The notes: generated from the letters alone by a model not told the origin. Positions 1-7,041 are shown, counted from the stretch's first letter. The stretch: 12,583 nt of DNA from Prevotellaceae bacterium (GCA_031288885.1 JAITQP010000254.1:1-12583), one strand, 5' to 3'. A program made the numbers and translations.

Positions 1-13
1 AACACGATAGATA

Positions 14-48
14 GAATTACGAATTAAGAATTACGAATTAGGAATTAG
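14..48. repeat. Heptanucleotide tandem array (GAATTAN), left copy
   Basis: Five consecutive seven-base units GAATTAN, where the last base is C, A, C, G, G, followed by one more G. The period is exact. The array directly abuts the left end of the mirrored hairpin element at 50. The same unit in the same orientation resumes on the far side of that element at 343. Non-coding; function unknown. Confidence 0.9.
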
Positions 49-49
49 G

Positions 50-333
50 TTGCTGCAACGATGCCCGCCGAACCCTAACAGGGTTTGTTTTTCCGCCGCG
101 ACAGCCCTGAAAGGGCTTACTTTTCATAACCGCAGGTCAACGACCTGCGGAGAGGAAAATAGTCTCTCTTTCTTCTGCCTGAAAGGCAGAACATGGTAAC
201 TTTGCGTTGCGTCCTGCCTTTCAGGCAGGGGAGGAGGAAGCGTGCTGACCATCCGCAGGTCGCTGACCTGCGGTTACGAAAATTCAGCCCTTTCGGGCTG
301 CCAGACAACCATTATGCGACATCATTGCAACAA
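50..333. repeat. Nested mirror-symmetric hairpin element
   Basis: The outer arms, 50-63 and 320-333, are inverted copies matching at 12 of 14 bases. Inside lie small perfect hairpins: 71-85 (6-bp stem), 103-117 (6 bp, loop GAA), 130-150 (9 bp, loop AAC), 173-191 (8 bp, loop GAA), 213-229 (7 bp, loop TTC), 253-273 (9 bp, loop GCT) and 285-300 (6 bp). The last three mirror the three before them: 103 pairs with 300 and 130 with 273 about one axis near 201.5. The segment 122-137 also matches 267-282 inverted at 15 of 16 bases. The hairpin at 71-85 has no partner, which accounts for the roughly 20-base offset of the outer arms. A minus-strand reading frame of 63 codons (117-308) crosses the element but only translates the palindromes, so I do not call it a gene. 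Intergenic palindromic repeats of this general look occur in Bacteroidota; I cannot name this one. Confidence 0.85.
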
Positions 334-342
334 CGTCATTAG

Positions 343-391
343 GAATTACGAATTAGGAATTAAGAATTAGGAATTAAGAATTAAGAATTAG
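343..391. repeat. Heptanucleotide tandem array (GAATTAN), middle copy
   Basis: Seven exact GAATTAN units, with a partial unit at 338-342 and a trailing G at 392. Orientation is the same as the left array (14-48). After the last unit both arrays continue into GTTG. The array forms the left arm of a large imperfect hairpin whose right arm is the inverted array at 408-449. The 10-base perfect palindrome TGACGCGTCA (396-405) sits at the turn. Confidence 0.9.
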
Positions 392-407
392 GTTGTGACG
401 CGTCAGC

Positions 408-449
408 TTAATTCCTAATTCGTAATTCCTAATTCCTAATTCCTAATTC
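408..449. repeat. Heptanucleotide tandem array, inverted copy, overlapping a stop codon
   Basis: Six units of the same heptamer in the opposite orientation (NTAATTC on the plus strand). The outermost unit (443-449) overlaps the last codon and the TAG stop of the acyl-CoA synthetase gene on the minus strand, so that gene ends inside the repeat. Together with 343-391 it can form a hairpin of about 45 bp; as RNA this would lie just downstream of the gene and could act as a 3' end structure. That role is inference, since no U-tract follows. Confidence 0.88.
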
Positions 450-2065
450 CTCTGGTACAGGTATCGTTTGATTTTGAGGGTTGAGGTTTTTTCAAAATCT
501 GAGGGAAGGGCTACGACTACGGATATTTGCGCAAACCGACCTACCTGAGAGTTGACGTAAGCCTTTAGCTCGGCTTTTAGCTGCTCCACGAAGTGCTCGG
601 CCTCCACGCACAGCTCGTGCAGCTTCCGCTCAAGCTCTTCGGGGTTGAAGCGCACCATGGCAACCAGCCGCCCTTTTTGCTCCACCACCAGCGACTCGCT
701 CACGTACCTGAAGTTGTTGATGACCGATTCTATTTCTTCGGGGTAGATATTCTCGCCGCTTGCGCCCAAAATCATGTTCTTCAGGCGACCCTTGATGTAG
801 AGGTTACCTCTGCTGTCGAGCGCGCCCAAGTCGCCGGTTTTGAACCAGCCGTCGCCGCTGAAAACCTCCGAGGTGAGCGTTTGGTCTTTGTAGTAGCCCG
901 CCATAACGTTAGGCCCCTTTACCCATATTTCGCCCTCGCCGGTTTTGCTGCTCAGCTTGTTCAGCTTCATGCTTACGCCGTTCAGCACCGGCCCTGTGGA
1001 CTGGAACTTCACCTTACCGGGCGTTGCGCCGGCAATGAGCGGGGACGTTTCGGTAAGCCCGTAGCCAATGGCGTAGGGAAAAACTTTGCCCTCCGCCAAA
1101 AATCTTTCCACAACAGGGTCGAGCTTAGCGCCGCCAATGCCAAAGAACTTGAGCCTGCCGCCAAACGTTTGGTAGAGCTTGCGGGCAGCCTTGCGGTGCA
1201 TGAGCTTGCGCATCGGCGCAATGGAGTATAGAAAGCGCATCGGCGCGTTGGCGTTGAGCTGCGGCAGTATTTTCCCCCTAAATATTTTTTCGATAATCAT
1301 CGGCACGGTGAGCATGTAGGTGGGGCGGATTTTTGCCACCGCAGGCAGCAGCACGCTTGGCGTAGGCGCCTTGTCGAGGTAGTACACAGACGCGCCGCAA
1401 AGCAGCGGGGTGAGCAGCCCAAAGGTGTTCTCGTAGGTGTGCGACAGCGGCAGCATCGACAGCAGCACGTCCTCCTTAGCTACCGGTTGCAGGTCGTGCG
1501 CCATGGCGAGCTGCGACGTAAGGTTGCGGTGCGTTAGCATCACGCCTTTGTTTTTGCCGGTTGTCCCCGAGGTGTAGATGATGGCGGCCAAGTCGCTCGG
1601 CTTGACGGTGTACGGCTCGACAGGCGCGGCGCACGGCGCGGCGCTTGATTGGTACACGGCGAGCGTATCCAGCAGAATGCGCGTGGCGACGTTCGGAATA
1701 TTCAGCTCGTCGAGCTTGGGGCGCAGACGTTTTGAGACGAATATCGCCTTGCTGTCGGAGTGGTTGAGCACGTTTTCGATTTCCACCTTTGAGAAATCGG
1801 GCAACAGCGGCACTACTACGGCGCCCATTGCGGTAATTGCCATGTAGGCGGCGCCCCAGATGGGCATATTGTGCCCCCAGATGGCAACTTTATCGCCGGA
1901 TTTGATGGAATAGGAGGAGAGCAGCTGCTGAATTTCGCCAACTTTCTCTCCCAGCTCTGCGTAGGTAAGCGGATCGCCGTCAACAAATGACAAGCAGCAC
2001 CTATCGCTGTATTGTTTTACGCTTTGCTGCAGCAGCTGCTGCAGCGTTTGCGGATTATACTGCAT
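443..2065 (-). CDS. Long-chain acyl-CoA synthetase (AMP-forming fatty acid-CoA ligase)
   Basis: A 540-residue member of the ANL adenylating superfamily. It should activate a fatty acid with ATP to an acyl-adenylate and then transfer it to CoA. Visible motifs in order: phosphate-binding loop YTSGTTGKNKG (about 164-174), GIGGAKLD (309-316), YGLTETSP (335-342), the ATP-ribose aspartate in KTGDLG (D412), hinge region KGRLKN (425-430), and the C-terminal TSTLKIKR (527-534) carrying the catalytic lysine, probably K531. Length and motif spelling fit the compact bacterial long-chain ligases. MenE (o-succinylbenzoate-CoA ligase) is a less likely alternative, considered because a menaquinone gene lies nearby. 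The ATG at 2065 has no Shine-Dalgarno site; a TAnnTTTG element lies 66 bases upstream. The gene follows the Omp85-family gene after 149 bases. Its last residue and TAG stop lie inside a heptanucleotide repeat, so the C-terminus may have been shaped by repeat growth. Substrate chain length cannot be read from sequence. Confidence 0.92.
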   Translation of the reverse strand: MQYNPQTLQQLLQQSVKQYSDRCCLSFVDGDPLTYAELGEKVGEIQQLLSSYSIKSGDKVAIWGHNMPIWGAAYMAITAMGAVVVPLLPDFSKVEIENVLNHSDSKAIFVSKRLRPKLDELNIPNVATRILLDTLAVYQSSAAPCAAPVEPYTVKPSDLAAIIYTSGTTGKNKGVMLTHRNLTSQLAMAHDLQPVAKEDVLLSMLPLSHTYENTFGLLTPLLCGASVYYLDKAPTPSVLLPAVAKIRPTYMLTVPMIIEKIFRGKILPQLNANAPMRFLYSIAPMRKLMHRKAARKLYQTFGGRLKFFGIGGAKLDPVVERFLAEGKVFPYAIGYGLTETSPLIAGATPGKVKFQSTGPVLNGVSMKLNKLSSKTGEGEIWVKGPNVMAGYYKDQTLTSEVFSGDGWFKTGDLGALDSRGNLYIKGRLKNMILGASGENIYPEEIESVINNFRYVSESLVVEQKGRLVAMVRFNPEELERKLHELCVEAEHFVEQLKAELKAYVNSQVGRFAQISVVVALPSDFEKTSTLKIKRYLYQRN

Positions 2066-2130
2066 GAAATTATACTTTAGATTTATACTATTGCGTCAGC
2101 TGTGTTAAAGCAGGCAATAATTTTGCGGCA

Positions 2131-2138
2131 CAAAGGTA
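2131..2138 (-). promoter_or_regulatory. Probable -7 element TACCTTTG ahead of the acyl-CoA synthetase gene
   Basis: The minus strand reads TACCTTTG, an exact match to the Bacteroidota -7 consensus TAnnTTTG, 66 bases before the ATG. A TTG at 2161-2163 could serve as the -33 element, but the 22-base spacing is slightly long. This would give the ligase gene its own promoter even though it lies downstream of the UbiE-PorT-Omp85 run. Confidence 0.6.
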
Positions 2139-2214
2139 AGTCGGTAATGCGTATTTTGTACAAGCATTCTGTTAAAAATAGTTACAAGCTGGGGGTGAAA
2201 TCAACTCTCCGCGC

Positions 2215-3759
2215 TCAAAAAATCGCCGTGTAGGCAACGTGTACCTTTGTTCCCTTTATCAGCAGCTTATCCCCCACCTTGCACCCCAGCGCGTAGGTGA
2301 TGGAAAAAATTCCGGACGCTGTAGCAAATTGCGTTCCCACGCCAAAGCCCTGTAGCATGTTGAGCCTGCCGCTGCGCGCGTCGGGGTTGCCGGCTGCGGC
2401 AAAGTCGTAGAATGCGTGGAGGTATCCTTGTGGGCTGTAGAAAAAGCGCGGCTCTAAGGTGGCAATGGCGTATGCCTCCGTAAAGATGCTGCGCTCGTTA
2501 AAGCCGCGCAAGCTGCGTGCGCCGCCAACGCTGTACAGCTCGCTCTGAAGCAAGCGCTCAGCGGAGGAGCCCGAAAGGGCGGTTTTCATTTTGCCTTGCC
2601 CCCGCGCCAAAATGCTCGTGCGCCGGCTTAGCGCAAAATACCGCGAAGCATCAACCGTGCTCTCCACGCTTACGCTGGTGGCGCTGCTCGAGGAAGTTTT
2701 TGCGCTGCGCTTACCGGCGGCAAGGGCAAGGTTGGCTGCGTATCCGCTGCGCGGAAAAAGCAGGTTGTCGGTGCTGCGGAGGGAAAGGTCAACGCCGTAC
2801 AGGGTGAGGTTTACCGTTGGGTTTTGCAGGTTGCTGCCGGCGTTGCTGTGCTGCTGTAGCTCCGCAAACAGCGTTGCTTTTCCGTAGCGGCTCACGTGGG
2901 CCGAAATTCCCAAACGTCCGCTCACCCGCATGTACAGCGTATCGCGGCGCTCCATGTCGAGCTGCGCGTGCACTCCGGCAATGCCCAGCACGAGGTAGGG
3001 TACGCCCGCAGCAACGCGCAGCTGCTGCGTATTTTTGTCCGTTCTGCTCCAGTCAAGCCCAAACTCTTCGCCGCCCTTGAACATGTTTGCCACAAAGAGC
3101 GAAGCCTCGCCGTTCAGCTGCAGCTCGCCGTTTTCGTCGGAGCTGAAGGCAAGCATTCCGTTTGCGCGGTTGGCTTTGCCGGTTATCAGGTAGGCGTACA
3201 GCGTTGACGACTGCTGCCTGAACTCCACCGCCGACGGTTGCGCCGTGCTCACAAATCCCAAGTCGTTAATTCGCCTGTCAACGTCGCTCACAAAGGTTTC
3301 GGAGTACAGGCGCGGCTTGCGCAAGCCCAGATGATTTTGCAGAAAGGAGCGGCGCACACGCCCGTCGCCCTTTACTATCAGCGAATCTATGGTGATGCGG
3401 TTTCCCCGCTTGAGGGTCAGCGTGGCGTAGAGGTAGCCGGAGTCGATGCGAACGTTGGCGAGCTGCGCGTGGGCAAAGGGGTAGCCGTTGTTTTCGCTGT
3501 GGCGGATAAACTTTTGCAAAACATCCTCCATGAGCGCCTTGTCGGCAGGCTTGCCCACAAATTTTTTCAGGTTAATGCCGGCGTCGCGCAGCCACTCTTG
3601 CTGTTCGCTGGTCACGTCAATGCGCTTTACAAGGGCAACGCTGTGAGCGTACGCCAGCGTAGCGATGCTGTCGGGGTGGTAAGCATTTTCGGCTGTTGCG
3701 GCGGTAGCGGCAGAGGCGGCGAGTAGGGCAAGGAGAGCGCCGGTGCGTGTTGAGCACAT
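2215..3759 (-). CDS. Omp85-superfamily outer-membrane barrel protein (BamA/TamA/TPS-like)
   Basis: A 514-residue protein. Residues 1-24 are an alanine-rich signal peptide. Residues of about 50-195 look like two POTRA-type modules; the second starts near ITIDSLIVKGDG and ends in an LGF turn. The rest, about 200-514, alternates in barrel fashion and ends in phenylalanine, as outer-membrane barrels do. The diagnostic element is VGGARSLRGF (411-420), matching the conserved L6-loop RGF motif of Omp85 proteins, which insert or export proteins at the outer membrane. At about 515 residues it is short for BamA (four or five POTRAs) and closer to TamA-like or two-partner transporters. Start choice: a GTG at 3762 would overlap the porT stop by four bases, but the next codon is an ATG at 3759 giving a TGATG junction, which I prefer. 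Translational coupling to porT is expected. The client protein is unknown; a link to type IX secretion is inferred only from the neighbour. Confidence 0.8.
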   Translation of the reverse strand: MCSTRTGALLALLAASAATAATAENAYHPDSIATLAYAHSVALVKRIDVTSEQQEWLRDAGINLKKFVGKPADKALMEDVLQKFIRHSENNGYPFAHAQLANVRIDSGYLYATLTLKRGNRITIDSLIVKGDGRVRRSFLQNHLGLRKPRLYSETFVSDVDRRINDLGFVSTAQPSAVEFRQQSSTLYAYLITGKANRANGMLAFSSDENGELQLNGEASLFVANMFKGGEEFGLDWSRTDKNTQQLRVAAGVPYLVLGIAGVHAQLDMERRDTLYMRVSGRLGISAHVSRYGKATLFAELQQHSNAGSNLQNPTVNLTLYGVDLSLRSTDNLLFPRSGYAANLALAAGKRSAKTSSSSATSVSVESTVDASRYFALSRRTSILARGQGKMKTALSGSSAERLLQSELYSVGGARSLRGFNERSIFTEAYAIATLEPRFFYSPQGYLHAFYDFAAAGNPDARSGRLNMLQGFGVGTQFATASGIFSITYALGCKVGDKLLIKGTKVHVAYTAIF

Positions 3760-4655
3760 CACTCAAAAATGATGGAAAGCACAAAAGCGTGTGAGTACAT
3801 TTTTTCTATTGCCAGAGGAAATTCCCTTACCTGTTCGTCATTGGTGTACTTTCGGCTTCCTGTCGCTGTTGGCAGCTTGCTTGAGAGAGTATTTGTCAGC
3901 CCCATAACGTACTTGAGCTCCAGCGAAAACTTAAAAAAAGCTGCGTATGCATCAACGCCTATACCGCCGGCCAGCGCAACGTCAAAAGGGTTAACCGCGA
4001 TAAAAAGGTCGCGCGGTGCGTTAAATCCCTTGAATGCCGACACATCGCAGTAGGGAACAACCCCTCCTATCATGTAGGGTCTAACGTCGTTATGCCGCAA
4101 GGCTTTATACTTTAGCAGAAACGCCAGCTCCACCAACACCGATTCCACCTCCATATCCTCCTGAAGCCCGTTGCTATTATTTGCGTCATAAAAGCTCACG
4201 CTGCGCGTGCCGAAAGTTGGCCCCGCCTGCAGCCTCATGCTAAAGGAGTGGTTGATACGGTAATCCAGCAAGGCGGCTACGCCCATTGCCGGCGTAAGCG
4301 ACGTTACGTCCGCAAAGTATTTGTTCTGGGGGGATGCTGAGCTGATAATTTTGTAGTCCAGCGCGCTCGCCGACACCACAAAGCCAAAGTGCACGCGCCT
4401 CGTGTAATCGTACTGCTGCTGCGTAAACGGCCGCAAAAGGAGCCTGCTCGGAAACCCCGGCGCCTTGTCGTCAAACCGGCTCGGCGTGTACAGGGGTTTT
4501 CTGCGCGACGCGGCTTCCTTGGCCTGTCCGGTGTGGATGCTCTGCCCGTTGCCAAGGTTAGGCACCAGCTGTGCGTTAGCAATGGTACAAAATCCCACCG
4601 TAATGATTATGAATATTATGAATATGCTATACTTCTTCACTTTTTTTTGCTTCAT
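3759..4655 (-). CDS. porT: PorT family type IX secretion outer-membrane barrel protein
   Basis: A 298-residue protein. A signal peptide covers residues 1-28 with cleavage after ANA. The core from about 89 onward carries the PorT pattern as I know it: VHFGF (88-92), a LDY segment (99-101), a YRINHSFSMRLQAGPTFG strand pair (132-149), VESVLVELAFLLKYKA (170-185), a VRPYMIGG turn (191-198), and a late FKFSLELKYVMGL block (241-253). PorT is an outer-membrane beta-barrel needed for type IX secretion and gliding in Bacteroidota. The position directly after ubiE agrees with the ubiE-porT order I recall from other members of the phylum. The gene overlaps the end of ubiE by 29 bases and shares a TGATG junction with the next gene, so all are coupled. 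Odd point: there are about 60 residues between the signal peptide and HFGF, longer than the short leader usual in the family. Other type IX genes are not in the window. Confidence 0.83.
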   Translation of the reverse strand: MKQKKVKKYSIFIIFIIITVGFCTIANAQLVPNLGNGQSIHTGQAKEAASRRKPLYTPSRFDDKAPGFPSRLLLRPFTQQQYDYTRRVHFGFVVSASALDYKIISSASPQNKYFADVTSLTPAMGVAALLDYRINHSFSMRLQAGPTFGTRSVSFYDANNSNGLQEDMEVESVLVELAFLLKYKALRHNDVRPYMIGGVVPYCDVSAFKGFNAPRDLFIAVNPFDVALAGGIGVDAYAAFFKFSLELKYVMGLTNTLSSKLPTATGSRKYTNDEQVREFPLAIEKMYSHAFVLSIIFE

Positions 4656-5343
4656 ATAGTGTTGCCAAGCCTCCGCTCAGCGGGGTTGTCTTTACCATTT
4701 CAAATCCTGCGCCTTTGATTTCTGCCGCAAACGCTTGTCGTGGCGGAAATTCATCAACTGAGCATGGGAGGTAGCGGTAGGCGTAGCTGTTACGCGAAAC
4801 CAGCCTACCCACCGCAGGCACAACGCTCAAAAAATACAGCTTATACAAGCTTCGTATTATTCTGTTTGACGGCATCGAAAGCTCCAGCACAAGGAGTAGC
4901 CCGTTTTGCTTCAGCACGCGCCGCATTTCCTGCAAGCCTTGCCGCCGCTGCTCAAAGTTACGAATGCCAAACGAAATGGTGACCGCATCAAAGCATTCAT
5001 CGTCAAACGGGAGCAACTCCCCGTCGGCTTTAACGAGCTCAATACCCGCAGCGGACGGTTTTTGTTTGGCTATTCTCAGCATTTGCTCCGATATATCCAC
5101 GCCCACAATGCGCGCGGCGCCGCTTTTTTTCAGCGCTATGGCCGAGTCGCCGGTGCCGGTGGCAACGTCGAGCACGCTCTGCGGCTTATGCCGCCTTACG
5201 CGCTTCACCATGCTTCTCCGCCACCACCTGTCAACCCCCAGCGACAGCAGGCGGTTGAGCAGGTCGTATTGCCCCGAAATGCTGTCGAACATTTCGGCTA
5301 TTTGCTCTTTCTTTGTGCCGCTGCAATGCTCGTTTGGCTTCAC
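4627..5343 (-). CDS. ubiE: Demethylmenaquinone methyltransferase (UbiE/MenG)
   Basis: A 238-residue class I SAM-dependent methyltransferase that makes the last step of menaquinone synthesis: C-methylation of demethylmenaquinone at the cytoplasmic membrane face. N-terminal KKEQIAEMFDSISGQYDLLN (11-30) followed by LLSLGVDRWWRR is typical of UbiE. The SAM-binding motif is VLDVATGTGD (57-66), the acidic ribose contact is in VGVDIS (80-85), and the family signature FGIRNF is at 125-130. Length is normal. The start is a GTG at 5343, overlapping the upstream TGA stop in a GTGA junction; the next in-frame methionine (M18) would cut into conserved sequence, so the GTG is preferred. The end overlaps porT by 29 bases. 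In this phylum the quinone is menaquinone, so the ubiquinone reaction of the enterobacterial enzyme is not expected. Confidence 0.95.
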   Translation of the reverse strand: MKPNEHCSGTKKEQIAEMFDSISGQYDLLNRLLSLGVDRWWRRSMVKRVRRHKPQSVLDVATGTGDSAIALKKSGAARIVGVDISEQMLRIAKQKPSAAGIELVKADGELLPFDDECFDAVTISFGIRNFEQRRQGLQEMRRVLKQNGLLLVLELSMPSNRIIRSLYKLYFLSVVPAVGRLVSRNSYAYRYLPCSVDEFPPRQAFAAEIKGAGFEMVKTTPLSGGLATLYEAKKSEEV

Positions 5344-6179
5344 CGGCGTAAAAATTGTCGCAGCGGCCCCTTAGGGTTAACGTAAGGCGCTAACGTGCGG
5401 TATGGTATGCGTACCTCTACTACGCCGCGCATAACCTCCGGACAACCAAAATCGCGAAAATCTGCCTGCAAAATGCTTAGCGTGGTGTCGCTAACCAGCA
5501 TATTTTCGGAGGTTGTCATGGCGTTGATGTGCAGCAGCAGCGCGTCGAGGATATCGCCGCAGGCGCTCCCCAGCTCGTCGTACTCAACGGTATCGTTGCT
5601 TGCAAATCCGGCGAGCTGCTTCGAGGCGGCGGCTTGCTCCCTAAAAAAGGTTTTGTAGTCGCCCACAAACATCTCCTCCAGCGGTATGGGTTGCAGCGTG
5701 CTCAGCGCAACGGTGCGCGCCTTGCGGAGCTCGTAGCTGGGGTGCGCCCCGCCGCTATACTCCGTCATGCCGCTGTACGATATAAGCTCATCGCTCAGGT
5801 AGCTGACCCGTATCCACTCAAAGGAGTACATGTAGTCATGCTCGGGAGCGGCTTCGTTGTCCAACCGCTGTACGCCGCTGTACTGCGTGTCGGCTTGCAG
5901 CGCGTCAAAATCTGCCAGCTTAAACAGGCGGTTGAGCGAATCCTGCGCTACGGTGTTGTCCATGTTGCGCAGCTGCGGATAGCGGTAAATTTGTTTGGGG
6001 TAAAATACGGTATCCACCATCGCAACCGGCTCGTTGAGCGTAGCGCTGATGGTGGTGTAGGTAATTTGCTCCGGCGCGCGCTGGCAGCTGCACACCGGAA
6101 TGGCTATGCTTGCTATAGGGAGCATAGCTCGAATGAGTGCTGCGGATGTTATCCTAAAATTTAAAAAAAGAAATTTCAT
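5340..6179 (-). CDS. DUF3298/DUF4163-like (RsiV-type fold) lipoprotein
   Basis: A 279-residue predicted envelope protein. The N-terminus has a hydrophobic stretch to about residue 30 and ends in IPVCSC; C32, preceded by S, is the more likely lipidated cysteine and C30 the alternative. The central EYSGGAHPSYE (about 140-150) is the hallmark of the DUF3298/DUF4163 family, also found in the extracellular part of the anti-sigma factor RsiV, where it binds lysozyme. No cytoplasmic anti-sigma segment is present here, so only the extracytoplasmic domain is shared. Function is unknown. It is the first gene of the coupled run: its TGA overlaps the GTG of ubiE by four bases. The ATG at 6179 follows an A/T-rich leader. 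No TAnnTTTG element was found in the 98 bases upstream; transcription may come from the FKBP gene through the hairpin at 6220-6248, or from a promoter I do not recognise. Confidence 0.78.
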   Translation of the reverse strand: MKFLFLNFRITSAALIRAMLPIASIAIPVCSCQRAPEQITYTTISATLNEPVAMVDTVFYPKQIYRYPQLRNMDNTVAQDSLNRLFKLADFDALQADTQYSGVQRLDNEAAPEHDYMYSFEWIRVSYLSDELISYSGMTEYSGGAHPSYELRKARTVALSTLQPIPLEEMFVGDYKTFFREQAAASKQLAGFASNDTVEYDELGSACGDILDALLLHINAMTTSENMLVSDTTLSILQADFRDFGCPEVMRGVVEVRIPYRTLAPYVNPKGPLRQFLRR

Positions 6180-6219
6180 GACCTCTAAAAATCATTCACC
6201 CGAAAGCATAGCATAAGCA

Positions 6220-6248
6220 TAAAGTAGCGGACGGGTGCCGCTACTTTA
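6220..6248. terminator. Hairpin between FKBP and lipoprotein genes (terminator or attenuator candidate)
   Basis: A perfect 11-bp stem (6220-6230 with 6238-6248, reading TAAAGTAGCGG and its complement) with a seven-base loop. GCATAG/CTATGC copies on either side allow an imperfect extension. It starts 30 bases after the FKBP stop and lies about 40 bases before the next start, both on the minus strand. There is no U-tract after the stem on that strand, so it is not a classical intrinsic terminator; it may be a processing, stability or partial-termination signal. Confidence 0.45.
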
Positions 6249-6277
6249 CTATGCTATATGCAACTACTCGCGAGGCG

Positions 6278-6982
6278 CTACTTTTTCTCCGCCTCGGTTT
6301 TGGTTACTTTCAGTAATTCTACCTCAAAAATGAGGGTTGAGTTCGGCTCAATACGCCCGCCGCCTTGCTCGCCGTAGGCCAGCTCGGAGGGAATCCAGAA
6401 CTGCACCTTGGAGCCTTCGTTCACGAGCTGCAACCCTTCCGTCCAGCCTTTGATAACCTGATTGAGCTTAAACTTGGCGGGTTGTCCGCGCTCGTAGGAC
6501 GAGTCAAATTCGTCGCCCGAGAGCAGCGTGCCGCGGTAGTTCACCTCCACCTCGTCAGTTTCGGCGGGCTTGGGGCCTTCGCCTTGGGTGATTACCTTGT
6601 ACTGTAAGCCGCTTTCGGTGGTAATCACGCCCTCTTCGCCCTTGTTTTTTTCCAAAAACTCCTGTCCCTCTTTAAGATTACGAGCAAGCGTTTCGTCTTG
6701 CATTTTTTTGAAGAAAGCTTCAATTATGGCGATACTTTCCTCGTTGGTCAGCTTGGCGTTCTCGCCTTTGTTGTTCAGCACGTCGCGAATTCCGCTCGCA
6801 ATGGCGTCAACATTAAGCCCTTCGATTTTCACGTTGCTCAAGCTCTGGCCAATGTTAATACCAAAAGCGTAGCTAACGGAGTCGAGCTCGCTGCTCTTTG
6901 CACTTAACCCGCTGGAAGTGCACGAAATGGACACCATGCCGCACAGGGCTGCTGTCAAAATGCCTGTTCTAATCATTTTCAT
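6278..6982 (-). CDS. FKBP-type peptidyl-prolyl cis-trans isomerase lipoprotein (FkpA/Mip-like)
   Basis: A 234-residue envelope folding helper. Residues 1-20 are a signal sequence ending in SISC, so lipidation at C21 is likely, although the lipobox -3 position is weak. About 33-120 is helical and matches the FKBP_N dimerisation domain (SYAFGINIGQSL, then a long charged helix). The FKBP domain spans about 125-227 with the usual pocket: Y149 in VNYRG, FDSSYERG (159-166), VIKGW (176-180), Y203 in ELAYGEQG and F219 in LIFEVELL. It should catalyse proline isomerisation of secreted or outer-membrane proteins. The ATG at 6982 is used; M3 is an alternative. A TAnnTTTG element lies 60 bases upstream. 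The nearby lipoprotein, PorT and Omp85 genes are all envelope-related, but joint regulation is inference. Confidence 0.92.
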   Translation of the reverse strand: MKMIRTGILTAALCGMVSISCTSSGLSAKSSELDSVSYAFGINIGQSLSNVKIEGLNVDAIASGIRDVLNNKGENAKLTNEESIAIIEAFFKKMQDETLARNLKEGQEFLEKNKGEEGVITTESGLQYKVITQGEGPKPAETDEVEVNYRGTLLSGDEFDSSYERGQPAKFKLNQVIKGWTEGLQLVNEGSKVQFWIPSELAYGEQGGGRIEPNSTLIFEVELLKVTKTEAEKK

Positions 6983-7041
6983 GAGGTGGATAATTTGTTT
7001 TTGTTTTTAATGATAATGTGTTTGATAAAGAATTAACTCGA

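Noticed and set aside
117..308. A 63-codon minus-strand reading frame inside the left intergenic element
   Set aside because: It is a translation of the palindromic repeats: the frame covers hairpins on both halves of the mirrored element, has no promoter or leader, and its composition (Arg, Cys, Ser, Gly) reflects the repeats. Frames of this kind are often deposited as hypothetical proteins.
14..450. CRISPR array
   Set aside because: The repeats are seven bases, directly adjacent with no spacers, and the palindromic units are not evenly spaced. No cas gene is present.
443..2065. MenE (o-succinylbenzoate-CoA ligase) identity for the acyl-CoA ligase
   Set aside because: A menaquinone gene (ubiE) lies nearby, but the 540-residue length and motif spelling (TSTLKIKR end, GIGGAKLD) fit long-chain ligases better, and a separate promoter lies between.
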